Source: Nelumbo lutea (lineage: Eukaryota; Streptophyta; Magnoliopsida; Proteales; Nelumbonaceae). Taken from it: DNA of 64,000 bases. The notes beneath the pieces are model-generated. The model was not told the origin of the DNA and did not search any database. It saw only the letters and a list, made by a program, of their open reading frames with translations. Both the position numbers and the translations under genes were made by a program. Every line of letters starts with the position of its first letter. The stretch's first letter is position 1. The DNA lies in contig JAKGHH010000006.1 of NCBI GenBank assembly GCA_022828595.1, positions 13,760,499 through 13,824,498 on the forward strand. The letters run 5' to 3'. Positions 31,201 to 40,689 of the stretch are shown in pieces.

Positions 31201-33371
31201 TCATAAGATGCTGGCATTCTATTGCCAACACCACCTCAACTTACTAGGAACCCAATATAGCAGGCAACCAGCTACACAAAATATAATCAAGATGAATTTT
31301 GAAGGTTGCAATTTGGAAACCCTACATTGTTAGGGTTGGAGGAGTGTTTATAAGATGCAATGGAGAAAATAATTAGTAATATTAGATCAGTATGATTGAG
31401 AATGATTCTATACTATTGGCATCATGGGACCCCAACTATTAATCATGATCTGATTGCAGTCCTGATACATCCACTAGACTTAGACTCTTATAGAGGTATG
31501 AACCTAAAGAACAGATCCTGCTCAAGAAAGGTCATTTTAGGGGTATCTTAATTGACTCAATTTTAAGGGGATGGCAGCAGGTTGTTTCATTCCAACCAAG
31601 GAGACCGATCTTACATGCTTGGACCTGATGAAGGAAGAATGAAGTTTAACTTTGGTGGTGGCTCTCCAGAAAACCCAAGGGTAAGTATTGGAAATTGGGG
31701 TTTCTTTACAAACCATGATGGACAAATTCTTTAGTGTAGTCTCTATAAGGTGTCGTGTGCTTAAATATACTTGGCTCCACTGTGCTGTGGTTGAAATAAC
31801 ATGGCTTGAACCAAACCTGTGCTGCTGTATGTATTGTTAGCAAAGTTTTAAATACAATATGTATTGTTAGCAAAATTTTAAATACGATATTACATTAAAT
31901 ATAATAACCATCCAATTTACTGTGGTATGGACTGATCCATGAAATTTTGATGTGGAAGAGAAATTGCAATATTTTGTGTTTCAAAACCATCCAATTCTTA
32001 ATGGGTGTGGTGTATTTTTTGAACCAAGCAAGCCACAGAATATCCACTGTACAGAATACCCCCTGAATTGCAAGATCAGCCAATACTCTCAAAGATGCTT
32101 TGGCCAGGGAAGGGGCAGCTAGGATGGATTTAATTTTAGAGGATACCTGGCCAGGGAGACCAATTGAATCTGGATTGCACTGTACTGTACTGTACAGTAT
32201 TAATGGGTGTGTGTATTTTGATTCCTTGATATTATCATCATCTACTGAAAAAAAAAAAAAACTGAGTTCTCCAAAGATTTTAGCCAATGAGCCGTGCTAA
32301 GGCTTCTCCACGTAATTCTGCCTCTTTCTAACAAGTCCCATCTTGCCTTGTGCTGAGGTAATGAAGCTCAGTTATTCTAAATGTCTTTAACTTGATGGTT
32401 GGTGGTTTCTTTTCTTCTTTTGTGTATGTTATGGATATGTGGTTTTAGGAGTCAAGGAATCAAAATCAAATTGAACCATAACGTCATGAAAGGGGAACAA
32501 GAACTCTACCGGTTTTTCTCAGTAGATGATATTATCACGAAGTGGAAGGTAGTGGCGAGCATTTCCTTCCAAAAGAAAATTTCAAAGGAGATAAGACGCC
32601 TTGTGTCCAAAAGAGAATTTGCCCATATGTACTTCCCTTTGCTTTTTATGACTATTAATAAAATTTGAATCCATTGATAAAAAAAAAAAAAAAGAAAAGA
32701 CTTGTCAGTCTCACATATAACAAGACATCACATGGATAGTTGTCCCCGAGATAATAGAATGTTATTTACAAATTTTCCAAGCACAAGATGGACTCGCTGG
32801 TCATAATGTTTTAACAGCTAAATGTAGCTGCACCAGTACAATCAATTGTAAACATGCAAAAGACAATAGTTCCAGAATAGTCACCTTGTTTGGCACCGAG
32901 ATCCGACGAGGTGAATGTGGGGTCATCACTAACTGGCGTGAATTCCTGCAACTCCTTGAAGTTCAACCATGGCTTGACCCACACTTTGGCCTCGTAGAGT
33001 TTCTTCACACCAGCCTCGGTCACCTCCAGAGTCAGACAGTGCAGGGTACCAGCAACCAATTGCTCCTTCGCCTTCACCACCCTCCCAAACTCCAGCAACG
33101 CATTCTGCCCCCAAAGATTCAATGAAATAAAAAACAAAAAACAAAAAACACGTACACAATTTTCACAAAAAAAAAAACACCCACAATAGAAAATCACGAG
33201 CCAAGATTCAAAAAGAAAAACCCAAAGAAATGTACACCAAAGAATCGAACACAATATCACCTGTTTCTTGTTGTATTCATCGACAGCAAATCGACCGAGG
33301 CTCTCAATCTCAACACTGTTCTGAACCCCCTCGGAATCGTGAACCCCACCAACTAAACCCTCGTCTGCCAT
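22108..33371 (-). CDS. Two-domain phytocystatin (cysteine proteinase inhibitor), 4 exons
   Basis: Inhibitor of papain-like proteases (N-terminal domain) and, by family knowledge, of legumains (C-terminal domain). The coding exons 33371-33261, 33104-32885, 22529-22384 and 22245-22108 join in phase (111+220+146+138 bp) to 204 residues plus TAA, close to Arabidopsis CYS6-type proteins. Visible motifs are the N-terminal Gly pair (8-9), [10 protein letters not shown] (25-34, the plant LARFAV signature), QLVAG (52-56), KPWLNF (81-86) and, in the second domain, [10 protein letters not shown] (139-148), the SNSL loop linked to legumain binding. Every intron has GT-AG ends. No signal peptide is visible from this Met, so a cytosolic form is predicted; an upstream in-frame start was not found. 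The third-position Ala of LARFAV is Gly here, which the family tolerates. Species and expression are unknown. This is the only apparently intact gene in the window. Confidence 0.95.
22384..22529 (-). CDS. Cystatin exon 3 (codons 111-159)
   Basis: The acceptor TAAATCAG precedes ATGGCC. Its first two bases complete Asp111, and the exon then encodes [20 protein letters not shown] through [10 protein letters not shown]. The donor is GAG/GTCGCA. It starts the legumain-type domain with the RSNSL segment. It sits 10.36 kb from exon 2. Confidence 0.93.
23045..23130 (+). pseudogene. LINE RNase H remnant (short)
   Basis: The translation [19 protein letters not shown] resembles the end of the RNase H domain of plant L1-type LINEs (NxxADALAxxGA). 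Nothing convincing surrounds it. It is a short relic in the cystatin intron. Confidence 0.35.
23632..24194. repeat. ~285-bp tandem duplication
   Basis: Copy 1 spans 23632-23916 and copy 2 23917-24194. The copies are nearly identical; the main difference is a poly-T run (18 bases near 23871-23888 against a short TTTCTTTTTATT in copy 2). Each copy contains the left flank and the first about 100 bases of the hAT-type MITE, so the duplication came after the MITE inserted. Confidence 0.9.
24093..24648. mobile_element. hAT-type MITE with 8-bp target-site duplication
   Basis: The left terminus CATAGTTTTCAAGACGCCAA and the right terminus ending GCCTTGATAACTATG are inverted repeats over about 25 bases. 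Both sides are flanked by GGTGTATC (24085-24092 and 24649-24656), an 8-bp duplication as made by hAT transposases. The interior has no coding capacity and holds the (GAA)n run. A second left end lies at 23808 because of the tandem duplication. Confidence 0.8.
24311..24346. repeat. (GAA)n microsatellite
   Basis: About twelve GAA units, inside the MITE. Confidence 0.9.
25840..25932 (-). mobile_element. tRNA-derived SINE-like remnant
   Basis: On the minus strand, TGGTGTAATGG (A box) is followed 33 bases later by GGTTTGAGTCT (B box), with an A-rich tail at its 3' side. A similar copy is at 49120-49210. The spacing and boxes fit a tRNA-derived SINE head. No cloverleaf for a working tRNA is visible. 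Confidence 0.5.
26668..26860 (+). repeat. 5' LTR of the intronic copia element
   Basis: The right edge is firm: it ends GGACTACA next to the primer site and aligns with 30575-30745, sharing CACCCTAAGT and ACTTAGGTGCC. The left edge (TGTAATATG) is chosen only for its TG start. Confidence 0.6.
26861..26872 (+). other. Copia primer binding site, initiator tRNA-Met type
   Basis: TGGTATCAGAGC, the standard copia primer site, immediately follows the LTR. Confidence 0.9.
27550..28335 (+). pseudogene. Copia gag (broken)
   Basis: The clearest stretch is [31 protein letters not shown] at 27940-28040, written here in two parts, matching the conserved gag segment of plant copia elements. A zinc-knuckle region is not intact. 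Stops and frame changes occur throughout, including in the part before 27916. Confidence 0.7.
28470..28935 (+). pseudogene. Copia protease and gag-pre-integrase (broken)
   Basis: [13 protein letters not shown] at about 28517 corresponds to the active site [13 protein letters not shown]; the catalytic Asp is replaced by Lys. The usual [36 protein letters not shown] and [13 protein letters not shown] follow. A stop after SNLI and several frameshifts break it. Confidence 0.8.
28936..29700 (+). pseudogene. Copia integrase (broken)
   Basis: The zinc site continues as [18 protein letters not shown], then the core reads [12 protein letters not shown] (first Asp), YNDKEYF (second Asp) and [15 protein letters not shown]. 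In the last motif the catalytic Glu of the family's VAERKN is Lys. Stops after YSRYT, IFQ and KQF interrupt it. The C-terminal part around 29590 contains FLGYPSS in a shifted frame. Confidence 0.85.
30180..30560 (+). pseudogene. Copia reverse transcriptase, N-terminal part only
   Basis: [69 protein letters not shown] and KSLYG match the fingers of copia RT. A stop follows YTQV and another follows NFD. The reading ends at KSLYG, and the active-site half is deleted. The DVKNAFLHG Asp is present ([10 protein letters not shown]). Confidence 0.85.
30575..30745 (+). repeat. Partial 3' LTR of the intronic copia element
   Basis: It aligns with 26725-26860 of the 5' LTR, both ending GGACTACA. The first part of the LTR is missing because the deletion that removed RT and RNase H ends inside it. 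Confidence 0.75.
30770..31420 (+). pseudogene. L1-type LINE remnant (zinc-binding and RNase H parts)
   Basis: [28 protein letters not shown] (split for length) at 30875-30950 resembles the zf-RVT region after the LINE reverse transcriptase. [13 protein letters not shown] at about 31290 and, one frame over, [10 protein letters not shown] resemble the start of the LINE RNase H domain. Everything is short and frameshifted. Confidence 0.5.
31831..31890. repeat. 30-bp direct tandem repeat, two units
   Basis: Units 31831-31860 and 31861-31890 (GTATTGTTAGCAAARTTTTA...) differ at two positions. Confidence 0.9.
32400..32692 (+). mobile_element. Probable LINE 3' end with poly-A tail
   Basis: The stretch ends TTAATAAAATTTGAATCCAT followed by about 15 A, as plant L1 3' ends do. 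It lies 192 bp from exon 2 of the cystatin gene inside intron 2. No target-site duplication was found. The frame 32399-32668 has no recognised domain. Confidence 0.4.
32885..33104 (-). CDS. Cystatin exon 2 (codons 38 to first base of 111)
   Basis: The acceptor GGCAG precedes AATGCG. The exon encodes [20 protein letters not shown] through SSDLGAKQ and one base of codon 111, and ends CAAG before the donor GTGACT. It carries the QxVxG loop and the Trp loop, so exons 1 and 2 make a complete papain-type inhibitor domain. If the donor is not used, the frame runs 24 codons into the intron to a TAA. Confidence 0.93.
33261..33371 (-). CDS. Cystatin exon 1 (37 codons)
   Basis: It starts at the ATG at 33371-33369, encodes [15 protein letters not shown] through DEYNKKQ, and ends CAG before the donor GTGATA. 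It holds the N-terminal Gly pair and the LGRFAV helix. Intron 1 is 156 bp (33105-33260). Confidence 0.93.
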
Positions 33372-33392
33372 CCTTATCGAACCGTCGAAACA

Positions 33393-33400
33393 AAACCCTA
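33393..33400 (-). promoter_or_regulatory. Telo-box-like motif in the cystatin leader
   Basis: AAACCCTA lies about 25 bases upstream of the start codon. The telo-box (AAACCCTAA class) is common near plant transcription start sites of growth-related genes. Its role here is inference. Confidence 0.4.
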
Positions 33401-33545
33401 ATTCAAAAAATACAGAGAAGAGAAGCAGAGGAATTATGAAAACGAATAAAGAAAGCTACCGAACTCATCCGCAATCTTTAAAAAGCGGTTGCCTGGCGGG
33501 TTTTTTTGGAGTGCAGTCCAAAAATCCCTTTTTTTGGTTTATTTA

Positions 33546-33553
33546 TTTATTTA
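33546..33553 (-). promoter_or_regulatory. Candidate TATA box of the cystatin gene
   Basis: On the minus strand the stretch reads TATAAATA, about 175 bases upstream of the ATG. Transcription would then start about 145 bases before the ATG. There is no other TATA-like element nearer to the gene. Confidence 0.5.
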
Positions 33554-33633
33554 TATTTTACTTTTTCCCGCTGTATCCACGCGTTCACAATTGTTCGCTG
33601 GCACGATCTCTGCCACGCATATTGGAATTTTGG

Positions 33634-33641
33634 ACACGTGT
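33634..33641. promoter_or_regulatory. G-box / ABRE-like site upstream of the cystatin gene
   Basis: ACACGTGT, a palindromic ACGT-core element bound by bZIP and bHLH factors, lies about 80 bases upstream of the candidate TATA box. Stress- and ABA-responsive plant promoters often carry it, and cystatins are often stress-induced. Regulation of this gene through it is inference. Confidence 0.5.
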
Positions 33642-33834
33642 TGAACACGCGTTAATAACATGAGGTACCGAGATTGGAATCGTTTGTCCTCGCATACCAT
33701 ACCATATCTTTCCCATCAGAGTTTTAAATATTGCTTTATCAATGCATCTCATATAAAATAACACGATCAATTCAATGATAGTTCTAAGTTATACTTGATA
33801 GTTGTTCTTTATTTCACATTGAGAACTTCCGGTT

Positions 33835-35625
33835 GATTCGGATGGTAGGATCATTCAGCCCGGAAATTATTTAGGCAACTGGTTCTGTTTTACCCCAAAC
33901 CCGATCTTTAGCCAAAAATCATTGAATTAGGCAATGACCTGTTGACCCAGGCGATCAAACCATCGATCTGTTCAACAATTTTTAGCCATTTTTTATTTTT
34001 AATTTTTTTTTTATTTTTGTTGTCAGAACAGGCCATTCGTTTGAACTGTCAACTTGGAAACTGGTGGCCAGAACGGTTCCGTTTCTGATCATTTTTTCTA
34101 GATGTCAATAATTAAACAAAATAACTTTATAGTCATGGGAAGGGTGGACATTGCAAGGGATTCCAAAGCCTTGAAAGATATATCCAAAGTGACCATAAAC
34201 ACAAAAAAAAAATGGCGGTAAATCCACCAAACTGAAAAAACCAAGGGAAAAATAAAAAAAAAATACAGTCCAAAGTTTCATGTGAGATGGAGCTAAACAT
34301 ACATGCAATCAAAGAAAGAGACAAAGCAGATCGTCTTGTAAGAAAAAAAAAAACATTGCACAAGAAAACAGAAAAAGAAACAAAAGGGAAGAAATAAAAT
34401 GGTAGTAAACCCTATATCATTTTAGAGCATCTTGAAGAAAAAGATCAAATATAAGAAAAAAAAAACAAAAAAAAAAAAAAACAAAAGCAAAAAATGAAAA
34501 AAATGAACTTACCACACATGCTCGAATAAATCCCATAGTAAAAGAAAACTTTGAATAGTGAAAATCCAAAAGCATAAAAAACCATGGTTTTCGAACCGCA
34601 GTTGACTTGGATAAGTGGACATTTTGGCCCGGGAACTATCTAGGCAACTGGTTCCGTTTTATCTCAACCCCGGTCCCTGGCCAAAAACCATTGAATCGGT
34701 CAATGACCCAATTGACTTGGGCGGTCGAAACATCGACCCATTGACCAGTTCAATGGTTTTTTCCATTTTTAATTTTTTTGTCAAAATGGGTCGTTCGTTC
34801 GAACCGGATAATCGAACCGTCGACCCAAAAACCGGTGGCCAAAATAGTTTCATTTTCAGGTCATATGAGTCACACTCTCAAATGACATAACACATATGCT
34901 ACTGCTTAATGGACATCAGACACTCAATTTTTGCCATAATTTTTGTTGTCAGAATGGGCCATCCATTCGAATTGAACAATCAAACCATCATTTTTTTTTT
35001 AATTAACCATCTAGGCAACATGTTCTGTTTTACCCCAATCCTGATCCCTGGCCAAAAAACATTGAATTGGTCAACGAACTATCAACACATAAACCAGTGG
35101 CCAAAACCAAATGGTTGAACCATTGACCCAAAAATCGGTGGCATATATATATTCCAATTGTCATCATTCAACCTGCCATTGATGCAAACGGTTGAACCAT
35201 TTGAACCAACCATTACCAGGTGATGATTTTGAGTTCTGTTTTAGTGACATTAAAAATTGTCCGGTTCAACCAGTCCGTTGATGAGTATATTAAATATGAA
35301 TAGAAATTTCTAGAGGCCATAACTTTGTATTTGGATGTTTGATTGGAGTGATTTTTTAGAATTAAGATCTATGCATCTCAAGGTTTCGTGTAAACGAAAA
35401 CCCTTTTTGTCTTAAATCGTAATTTTTAATATTTTTGTAAATAAATATTAAAAATTAAATTAAATATAAAATAATGCATATATTACATGTAAAATATAAA
35501 TACATTATTTATTGATAAAATATATATTTATACACACACTTGGCCCATTCGACCTGGATGGTCGAACTGGTGACCCGCAACCTAGAGGCAAAAACGGTTT
35601 GGCCTCCAAATCAGTTTTTAAAATA
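33835..35625. repeat. Cluster of GGTTC/GAACCGG-type dispersed repeats (about four copies)
   Basis: Partial copies lie at 33835-34098, 34588-34860, 34938-35150 and 35537-35625. They share CTAGGCAACTGGTTCYGTTTT, CCCTGGCCAAAAACCATTGA and ACCGGTGGCCAAAA-type blocks (short forms). Copies 1-3 are direct repeats. No coding frame was found. Poly-A-rich stretches separate them (34200-34520). They are likely truncated copies of one non-autonomous DNA element family. Confidence 0.6.
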
Positions 35626-35681
35626 TTGGTTATCATTTAGATTTTGAAAATAAAATCAACCATATTGTTGAACACCCCTTG

Positions 35682-35799
35682 TGTTGTGTTTGATTTGAAG
35701 GACAAAGTAAGGAAAGATAAAAAAACCTTTACAAACCTTGTCTAGATTTCCCTACTTTCCCTTCCTTTCCCTACCATTTCCTTCAAAACAAATGTAACC
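35682..35799. mobile_element. Tourist-like MITE, family copy 1
   Basis: The left arm GTTGTGTTTGATTTGAAGGA and the right arm CCTTCAAAACAAATGTAACC form a foldback with purine/pyrimidine-rich GGGAAAGGAAGG arms. Related copies are at 43564-43629 and 63360-63430, flanked by TAA, the target typical of Harbinger/Tourist elements. Confidence 0.6.
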
Positions 35800-35837
35800 T
35801 TAATGATTAGCATGGGGTAGGCATTATCATTGAGAGA

Positions 35838-35968
35838 TCCGATGGGCTCCCCACAATCCATCTCCCCGGTGCATTGGGAACATCTCCAATTCCTATCATG
35901 GGGACCTGTTCCTAATTCATGGAGAGGATTGGGTTGTGGGGCGCACCATATTGGGGAGCTCATTCCGT
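35838..35968. mobile_element. Foldback MITE, family copy 1
   Basis: The two halves are inverted around 35898: the GATGGGCTCCCCACAA arm pairs with the TTGTGGGGCGCACC...GGGGAGCTCAT arm. It resembles 63543-63685 in arm sequence (GTGCAYTGGGAACATCTCC). There is no coding capacity. Confidence 0.6.
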
Positions 35969-36224
35969 CTATATTATCATTCATTTCATAGCTTGCTACA
36001 TAATCATTGCATTCAATTAGTATAACCTTCCAAGCGTTATTTTAAGATAGAATCTCAATCCAAATCCGCCATCCATAAGACATTGCAGCCACACATTAGG
36101 AACATTTCCCTTTTGAATAATAATATAAAAGTATGGGAGATAATTTTAATGTGTGATTGTTTACTTGAATAGTGTGGGTCTGTACTTGTTGGGTAGCGGA
36201 AATGAGCTTGAGATATATATTCCA

Positions 36225-36282
36225 CCTTAAGGTGGTGTTTGGTTTGCTATAACAAATTTTCCTTAAGGTGGTGTTTGGTTTG
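36225..36282. repeat. 22-bp direct repeat
   Basis: CCTTAAGGTGGTGTTTGGTT(TG) occurs at 36225-36246 and 36261-36282. Confidence 0.85.
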
Positions 36283-36327
36283 TATAATTTTCCTACCTTT
36301 CCTTTTTCTTACCTGTAACCTACCTTG

Positions 36328-37029
36328 TAGGGGTCGGTTCCAGGTTTTTAGAACTGGAACCTACCCTGTAAAGGTTGATTCCAAAGTCGATTTTGGCCTT
36401 GATGGTTCTGAGGTCAGTTCCAAGGTCTATCCATGAAACTTGTACTTTCTTTACTCTCTCCTTTTACAAAAAAAATAAAAAGAAAACATGTTCTTTGGAA
36501 ACTTTGATTTTTAATAAATATAATATATAGGTTAAAACTTATATTATCTTTATTGATTAAATTGGATAACTTCATATGTAAATTATCATTATATGGTTAA
36601 AAACTTTTAAATTAAATTTAAATTTTGTAAATATTACTTTTTACACTACTTATTGTATACATTCAAATATTAAAATGAAAACAAATAATCAAATCACTTA
36701 AATAACTCAATGGTCAAGTGAGACCATGGCCTTTGTAACCATGAATGCTTGGATTCAAACCTTCACATCCCCAAAAGTATTTTGGGATTTATTTCAAGGC
36801 AAGTACGGTTCCAAGGCAAGTTTCAACAAGATTGGTTCCACCAAGGCCAATTCATCAGGTCGGTTCGGGTAGGGTAAACCCCTAACCTTGGAACCGGCCC
36901 TAGGGTGGGGTTTCCAAGAATTTAGAACCAAACCCTACCCTATAATAGATTGGGTAGGGTCTGTTCAAGGCTGATTCAAGGTCGGTTCCATTCGATTCCA
37001 AGTAGAACCTACTCATTTACTCACCCCTA
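36328..37029. mobile_element. hAT-type non-autonomous element with GGTTCC repeats
   Basis: It opens TAGGGGTCGG and closes TCACCCCTA. The subterminal parts are rich in GGTTCCAAGG and GGAACCTACC. The interior (36480-36700) is AT-rich. A possible SINE-like head (AATGGTCAAG...GGATTCAAACC) lies at 36700-36760. The flanks show no clear 8-bp duplication. Confidence 0.5.
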
Positions 37030-37039
37030 AGTACAATTC

Positions 37040-37938
37040 TACAAAGAGCTGTTAAGTGGTTTTTCACATTTTAAACAAAACTCTAAAAGCATAAGAAAAT
37101 ATCCACAACCAAAGCTCTTTGCAAATTTAGAGTTCATCTTCTACGAACCAATGCTGATCATCCTATCATATTGGATGTAAAAACGTAAACGTTTTTACAT
37201 TTATTGCTTTTTTCATCAATTACTTAAATAGACTGAGTTTATTTTACCAAACTACTTAAATATAGATTGTGGTTTCCAAAATTATTTAAATATACCATGT
37301 TAGATGACTCCACTTGAAATAAATAGGTCCTTCCTCACTCAAAAACTATGTGTCATTTATACATTACTAGTAACTGTGCACACACTTTGCACATGACAAT
37401 CTTTTATGTTGGTGATAATATATAATATGTTTTCAAATATTTGCACATTTTTTTTTGTATTTGTATGTCTACAAAAATTATTCTTTCTTGTTACACTTAT
37501 TTTTGTTTAATATGATGAATATATGATATTAGATATGTGCTAAAATATTTTCTACATTTTTTTTTGTATTTTTTATACTTTTATGTATTTTCTTTTTTTT
37601 TAATTATTATTATTATTTAATTATGACATCAAGGGTTGACACATTTGACCCAAAAGGTTGAATTGTTGAATTGCCACCAAATATGAAAACAATTCCAATT
37701 TTGGGTTGGTTTTAAAATTATATTTTATTTCTTTCATTAATAAAAGCAATTATTCTATCACACATATTTTTTTAATGTGGTTTATTAATATAAAATATTA
37801 GATATATGCCTAAATGTTTTTTACAAAATTTATTTAGTTTTGTATATAAGACTTAATGAGAGGGCATTGAATGGGGGAAATGTAGTAGTTCAAATTACAT
37901 TTTGTTCCCTCACATTTAGAGAGGGATCAAATTAAAAA
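37040..37938. other. AT-rich region, no gene
   Basis: Two diverged related segments (about 37440-37570 and 37740-37840) share GATATTAGATATRTGC and CACAYATTTTT blocks. I see no coding frame. Confidence 0.4.
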
Positions 37939-38702
37939 AGGGAAAATTTCTTAAACTACCCTTATGGTTTAGTTAATTGACTAACTCTACCGTTACTATT
38001 TACATATTGTCTTAGATTACCCCTATTGTTTCTAACAATTGACATCATTGTTAAGTTCTAATAAAAAAACCCAAAAGTGTCAATTTTCCCTCCATTATTC
38101 CTTAAATTTTCAAAATAAAACCCAATTCATGAAAATTTTGAAAAATAAGAAGCAGATTGCTACCGTCTCCGCCTCCATTTCTCGTCTGTCGTCTCTTCAA
38201 TCTACACCGTCCAGTGCTAATAAATCTGAGAGGCCATCTCCTCATCTGTCCATTACTCGCGCTGGGTAATGATGGGGTCCATTTCTGCAACACACCATCA
38301 GAAAGTAACATGGAATTACCTTCCCACCACCACAAGCACTTCCAACCGCTCTGCCAAGAGGTCCTCTCTTGGCATATCATCTTCCACCGAGACAAGCAAA
38401 CCCGCAGGTGGCAAATGCTGCAACTTCAAACAGTACACAGACGATTTCAGTGAACAGTGATTCACTGTTTGAGCGAATAAGGGTTTATGAATGGACACTA
38501 TCATCATTTTAAAAAATACTCTCTCTCTTCTTCACACCGAAGGGGTATTTGTGTCATTACACTTATCTATTAGCATCCATTAACGGACGGGACCAACTTG
38601 ACACTTTTTGAAAGTTTGGGTACTATAGCAAAACGTTTGAAAGTTTGGGTACTAACTTGATATAACCCCCAAAGTTCAAGATGCTAAAGTGGAATTTTCC
38701 CT
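37939..38702. mobile_element. MITE-like element with a GC-richer insert
   Basis: The termini AGGGAAAATTTC and GGAATTTTCCCT are inverted. The subterminal regions carry the plant repeat style ACTACCCTTATGG and GAAAGTTTGGGTACT (twice, 38619 and 38645). The centre (38150-38460) is markedly richer in G+C and open in several frames, which would fit captured genic DNA, but I recognise no protein. Confidence 0.5.
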
Positions 38703-40689
38703 ATGAACTAATATACATGCAAAGTACTAGATAGGGATAAGGGCATGTGGTATGGTTATAGCCATGAGATAATGGTGTGATCGATATTTTGGGGTGTGGT
38801 ATAGTCTACACCATAAGATAGTGGATTTTAAATAATACCACACCATAGAAAAACACATTAAAGTGGTGTGGTGTGTTTTGAAACCCACAATCTTGTAGGT
38901 TCACTACACTTACCGAACACCACTTAAACTGAAAATGATAGAGGATTCCAATACATTTGGTTAGGATTATAAACAAATAAATCAAATTAAGACCACCAAT
39001 CGGATTTCAAATTCAAATTTGTATAAATGGATATTGTTTTCATTGGCTACGCCTTTTGGCCTAAAAAAAGGGATTAACATTTGGATTTGAGAAAATTATG
39101 AGATCAAAATTACCAATTTTTGGGCTGAAAAAATTTAGTTATGATATTGAAATTCAGCCAAATAATTTCATATTTTGGGTAATAATTATAGCTAAATTAA
39201 TAAAATAGGCCGAAAAAAAGATAAAAATGCATACAAATATATTTATTATAAAGGTTCCATTTGTTTGCAGTGAAATTTCATTTTCAATTATGCAAATTTA
39301 TAGAGGCACAAATAAGTTGAGTCTAAATTTTGGTTTAGGGTACCATCAGATTCAAATTGGAGTCCCTTGGAATTGGAATTGAAATAATCTATTTCCTTTA
39401 GGGTTTGCCTGAGACAAAAAAATTGGAACTGGATTCCATAAGATATGTGTTGGAAAATAAGAATGTAATATGGCTGTAACAGTGATAATACCAAATTCCA
39501 AACAAACCAAATCTGAACTACATGAAAATATATGTACCAATTGATAATAAGTGAGTGATGAACTTATCAATAATAGCTAAGTCACGATAAGTGTCTGCTC
39601 TCCTTAAAACTGATTTCATCGCTTCTTGGAGTATTCCCGTTGGTGTAGAAGGTTTTCGGCGGTCATCCTCTAGAATACAATAGCTCTCAGCATTGGTGTT
39701 GTGTGCACTCACATCCCACAGTATCGAACCAGAATGTTACATATGCCTAATGCGATTTAACAGAGTGGAAAAATAGTGTGGAAGAGAGAAAAACATGAAG
39801 AAGAAAATGCCTAAAATTCAGTGCACCAATACCATAACTATCTTGGCCATTAAGTAAGCTTAATACCAAAATAGAAAATAAAAAAATAAAGATAGGACAA
39901 GGGCCTAGACCTACGTGCATGGCTGAGCACAACACAGCATGGCATGACACAGTGCGGTGGATGCGCGTGCGTGTGTTAGCTTAGCTTGGCTTGGTCTGAC
40001 CCGACCGACGCGTGCATGCGTGTGTTGTGGTCCAAGTGCACAAACCCAAGAGAGTGCTCCTCCTGGTCTATGTGGGACTCAAGCCACTCCATTGGCAAAC
40101 AAAACAAAAAAGAGACAAAGGACAAAAAGCAAATAGTATTTAATTTGAATTACACAAATCCAAGAAAAATGTACTTACAATCCCTTACACGATTCAAATT
40201 ATAACAACATGAATTGGTCACACTTCGAGAAGCAAAATGAATTAGTGGCGATGTCTTGTGGACTTGAATTGACACCTAGTGTTTATAAGGCATGTGCTAT
40301 TGAAATTTAGTGAAACTAAGTCTTAAACTAAATTCTTTAAGTGTAATCCAAACGCACTTATAGCACACACTTTACCCTCTATAAAAACTAGTTCTTATGG
40401 TTTGGTACATTTTGGCCATGCACCCATACCTAGATTTTCATAAGCCTTATTTTCATAGGAGGCGGCCCCACCTCTACACTCATATAAGTAAATTCATCAA
40501 GTGTGTACTGCAACTATCAATACCACCCATAAGGGCTATGAATTCATTAAGAGTAAATTACTCAACTTCCTTACGCTGTAATTAACCCCATCTACACCAT
40601 AGGGATGGACACCCTCAACATATTATGATAGTGCTCTAGAAAACTTCCATTGACTTGTTATTATCCATGAATTTTGTTCATGGGATCTC
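38703..40689. other. No gene recognised; probable decayed LTR or UTR sequence
   Basis: No coding domain was found. A CTATGTGGGACTCAAGCCAC segment near 40065 resembles the upstream part of many plant copia LTRs. The region lies just beyond the RNase H end of the minus-strand copia element, so 39.7-40.6 kb may hold its 3' LTR. I could not pair it with a 5' LTR. Confidence 0.3.

Larger units (their letters stand above)
22530..32884 (-). other. Cystatin intron 2, 10,355 bp, transposon-filled
   Basis: It is bounded by donor GTGACT at 32884 and acceptor AATCAG at 22530. It contains a partial Ty1-copia element in the antisense direction (26.67-30.75 kb), a hAT-type MITE (24.09-24.65 kb) with a tandem duplication over its left end, a SINE-like remnant (25.8 kb), LINE fragments (23.05, 30.8-31.4 and 32.4-32.7 kb) and a (GAA)n run. 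No other gene is visible in 22.55-23.0, 24.7-25.8, 25.95-26.6 or 31.4-32.4 kb. Confidence 0.9.

Noticed and set aside
32886..33125. Plus-strand frame of 79 codons
   Set aside because: It is antisense to cystatin exon 2, which has conserved domain and splice sites.
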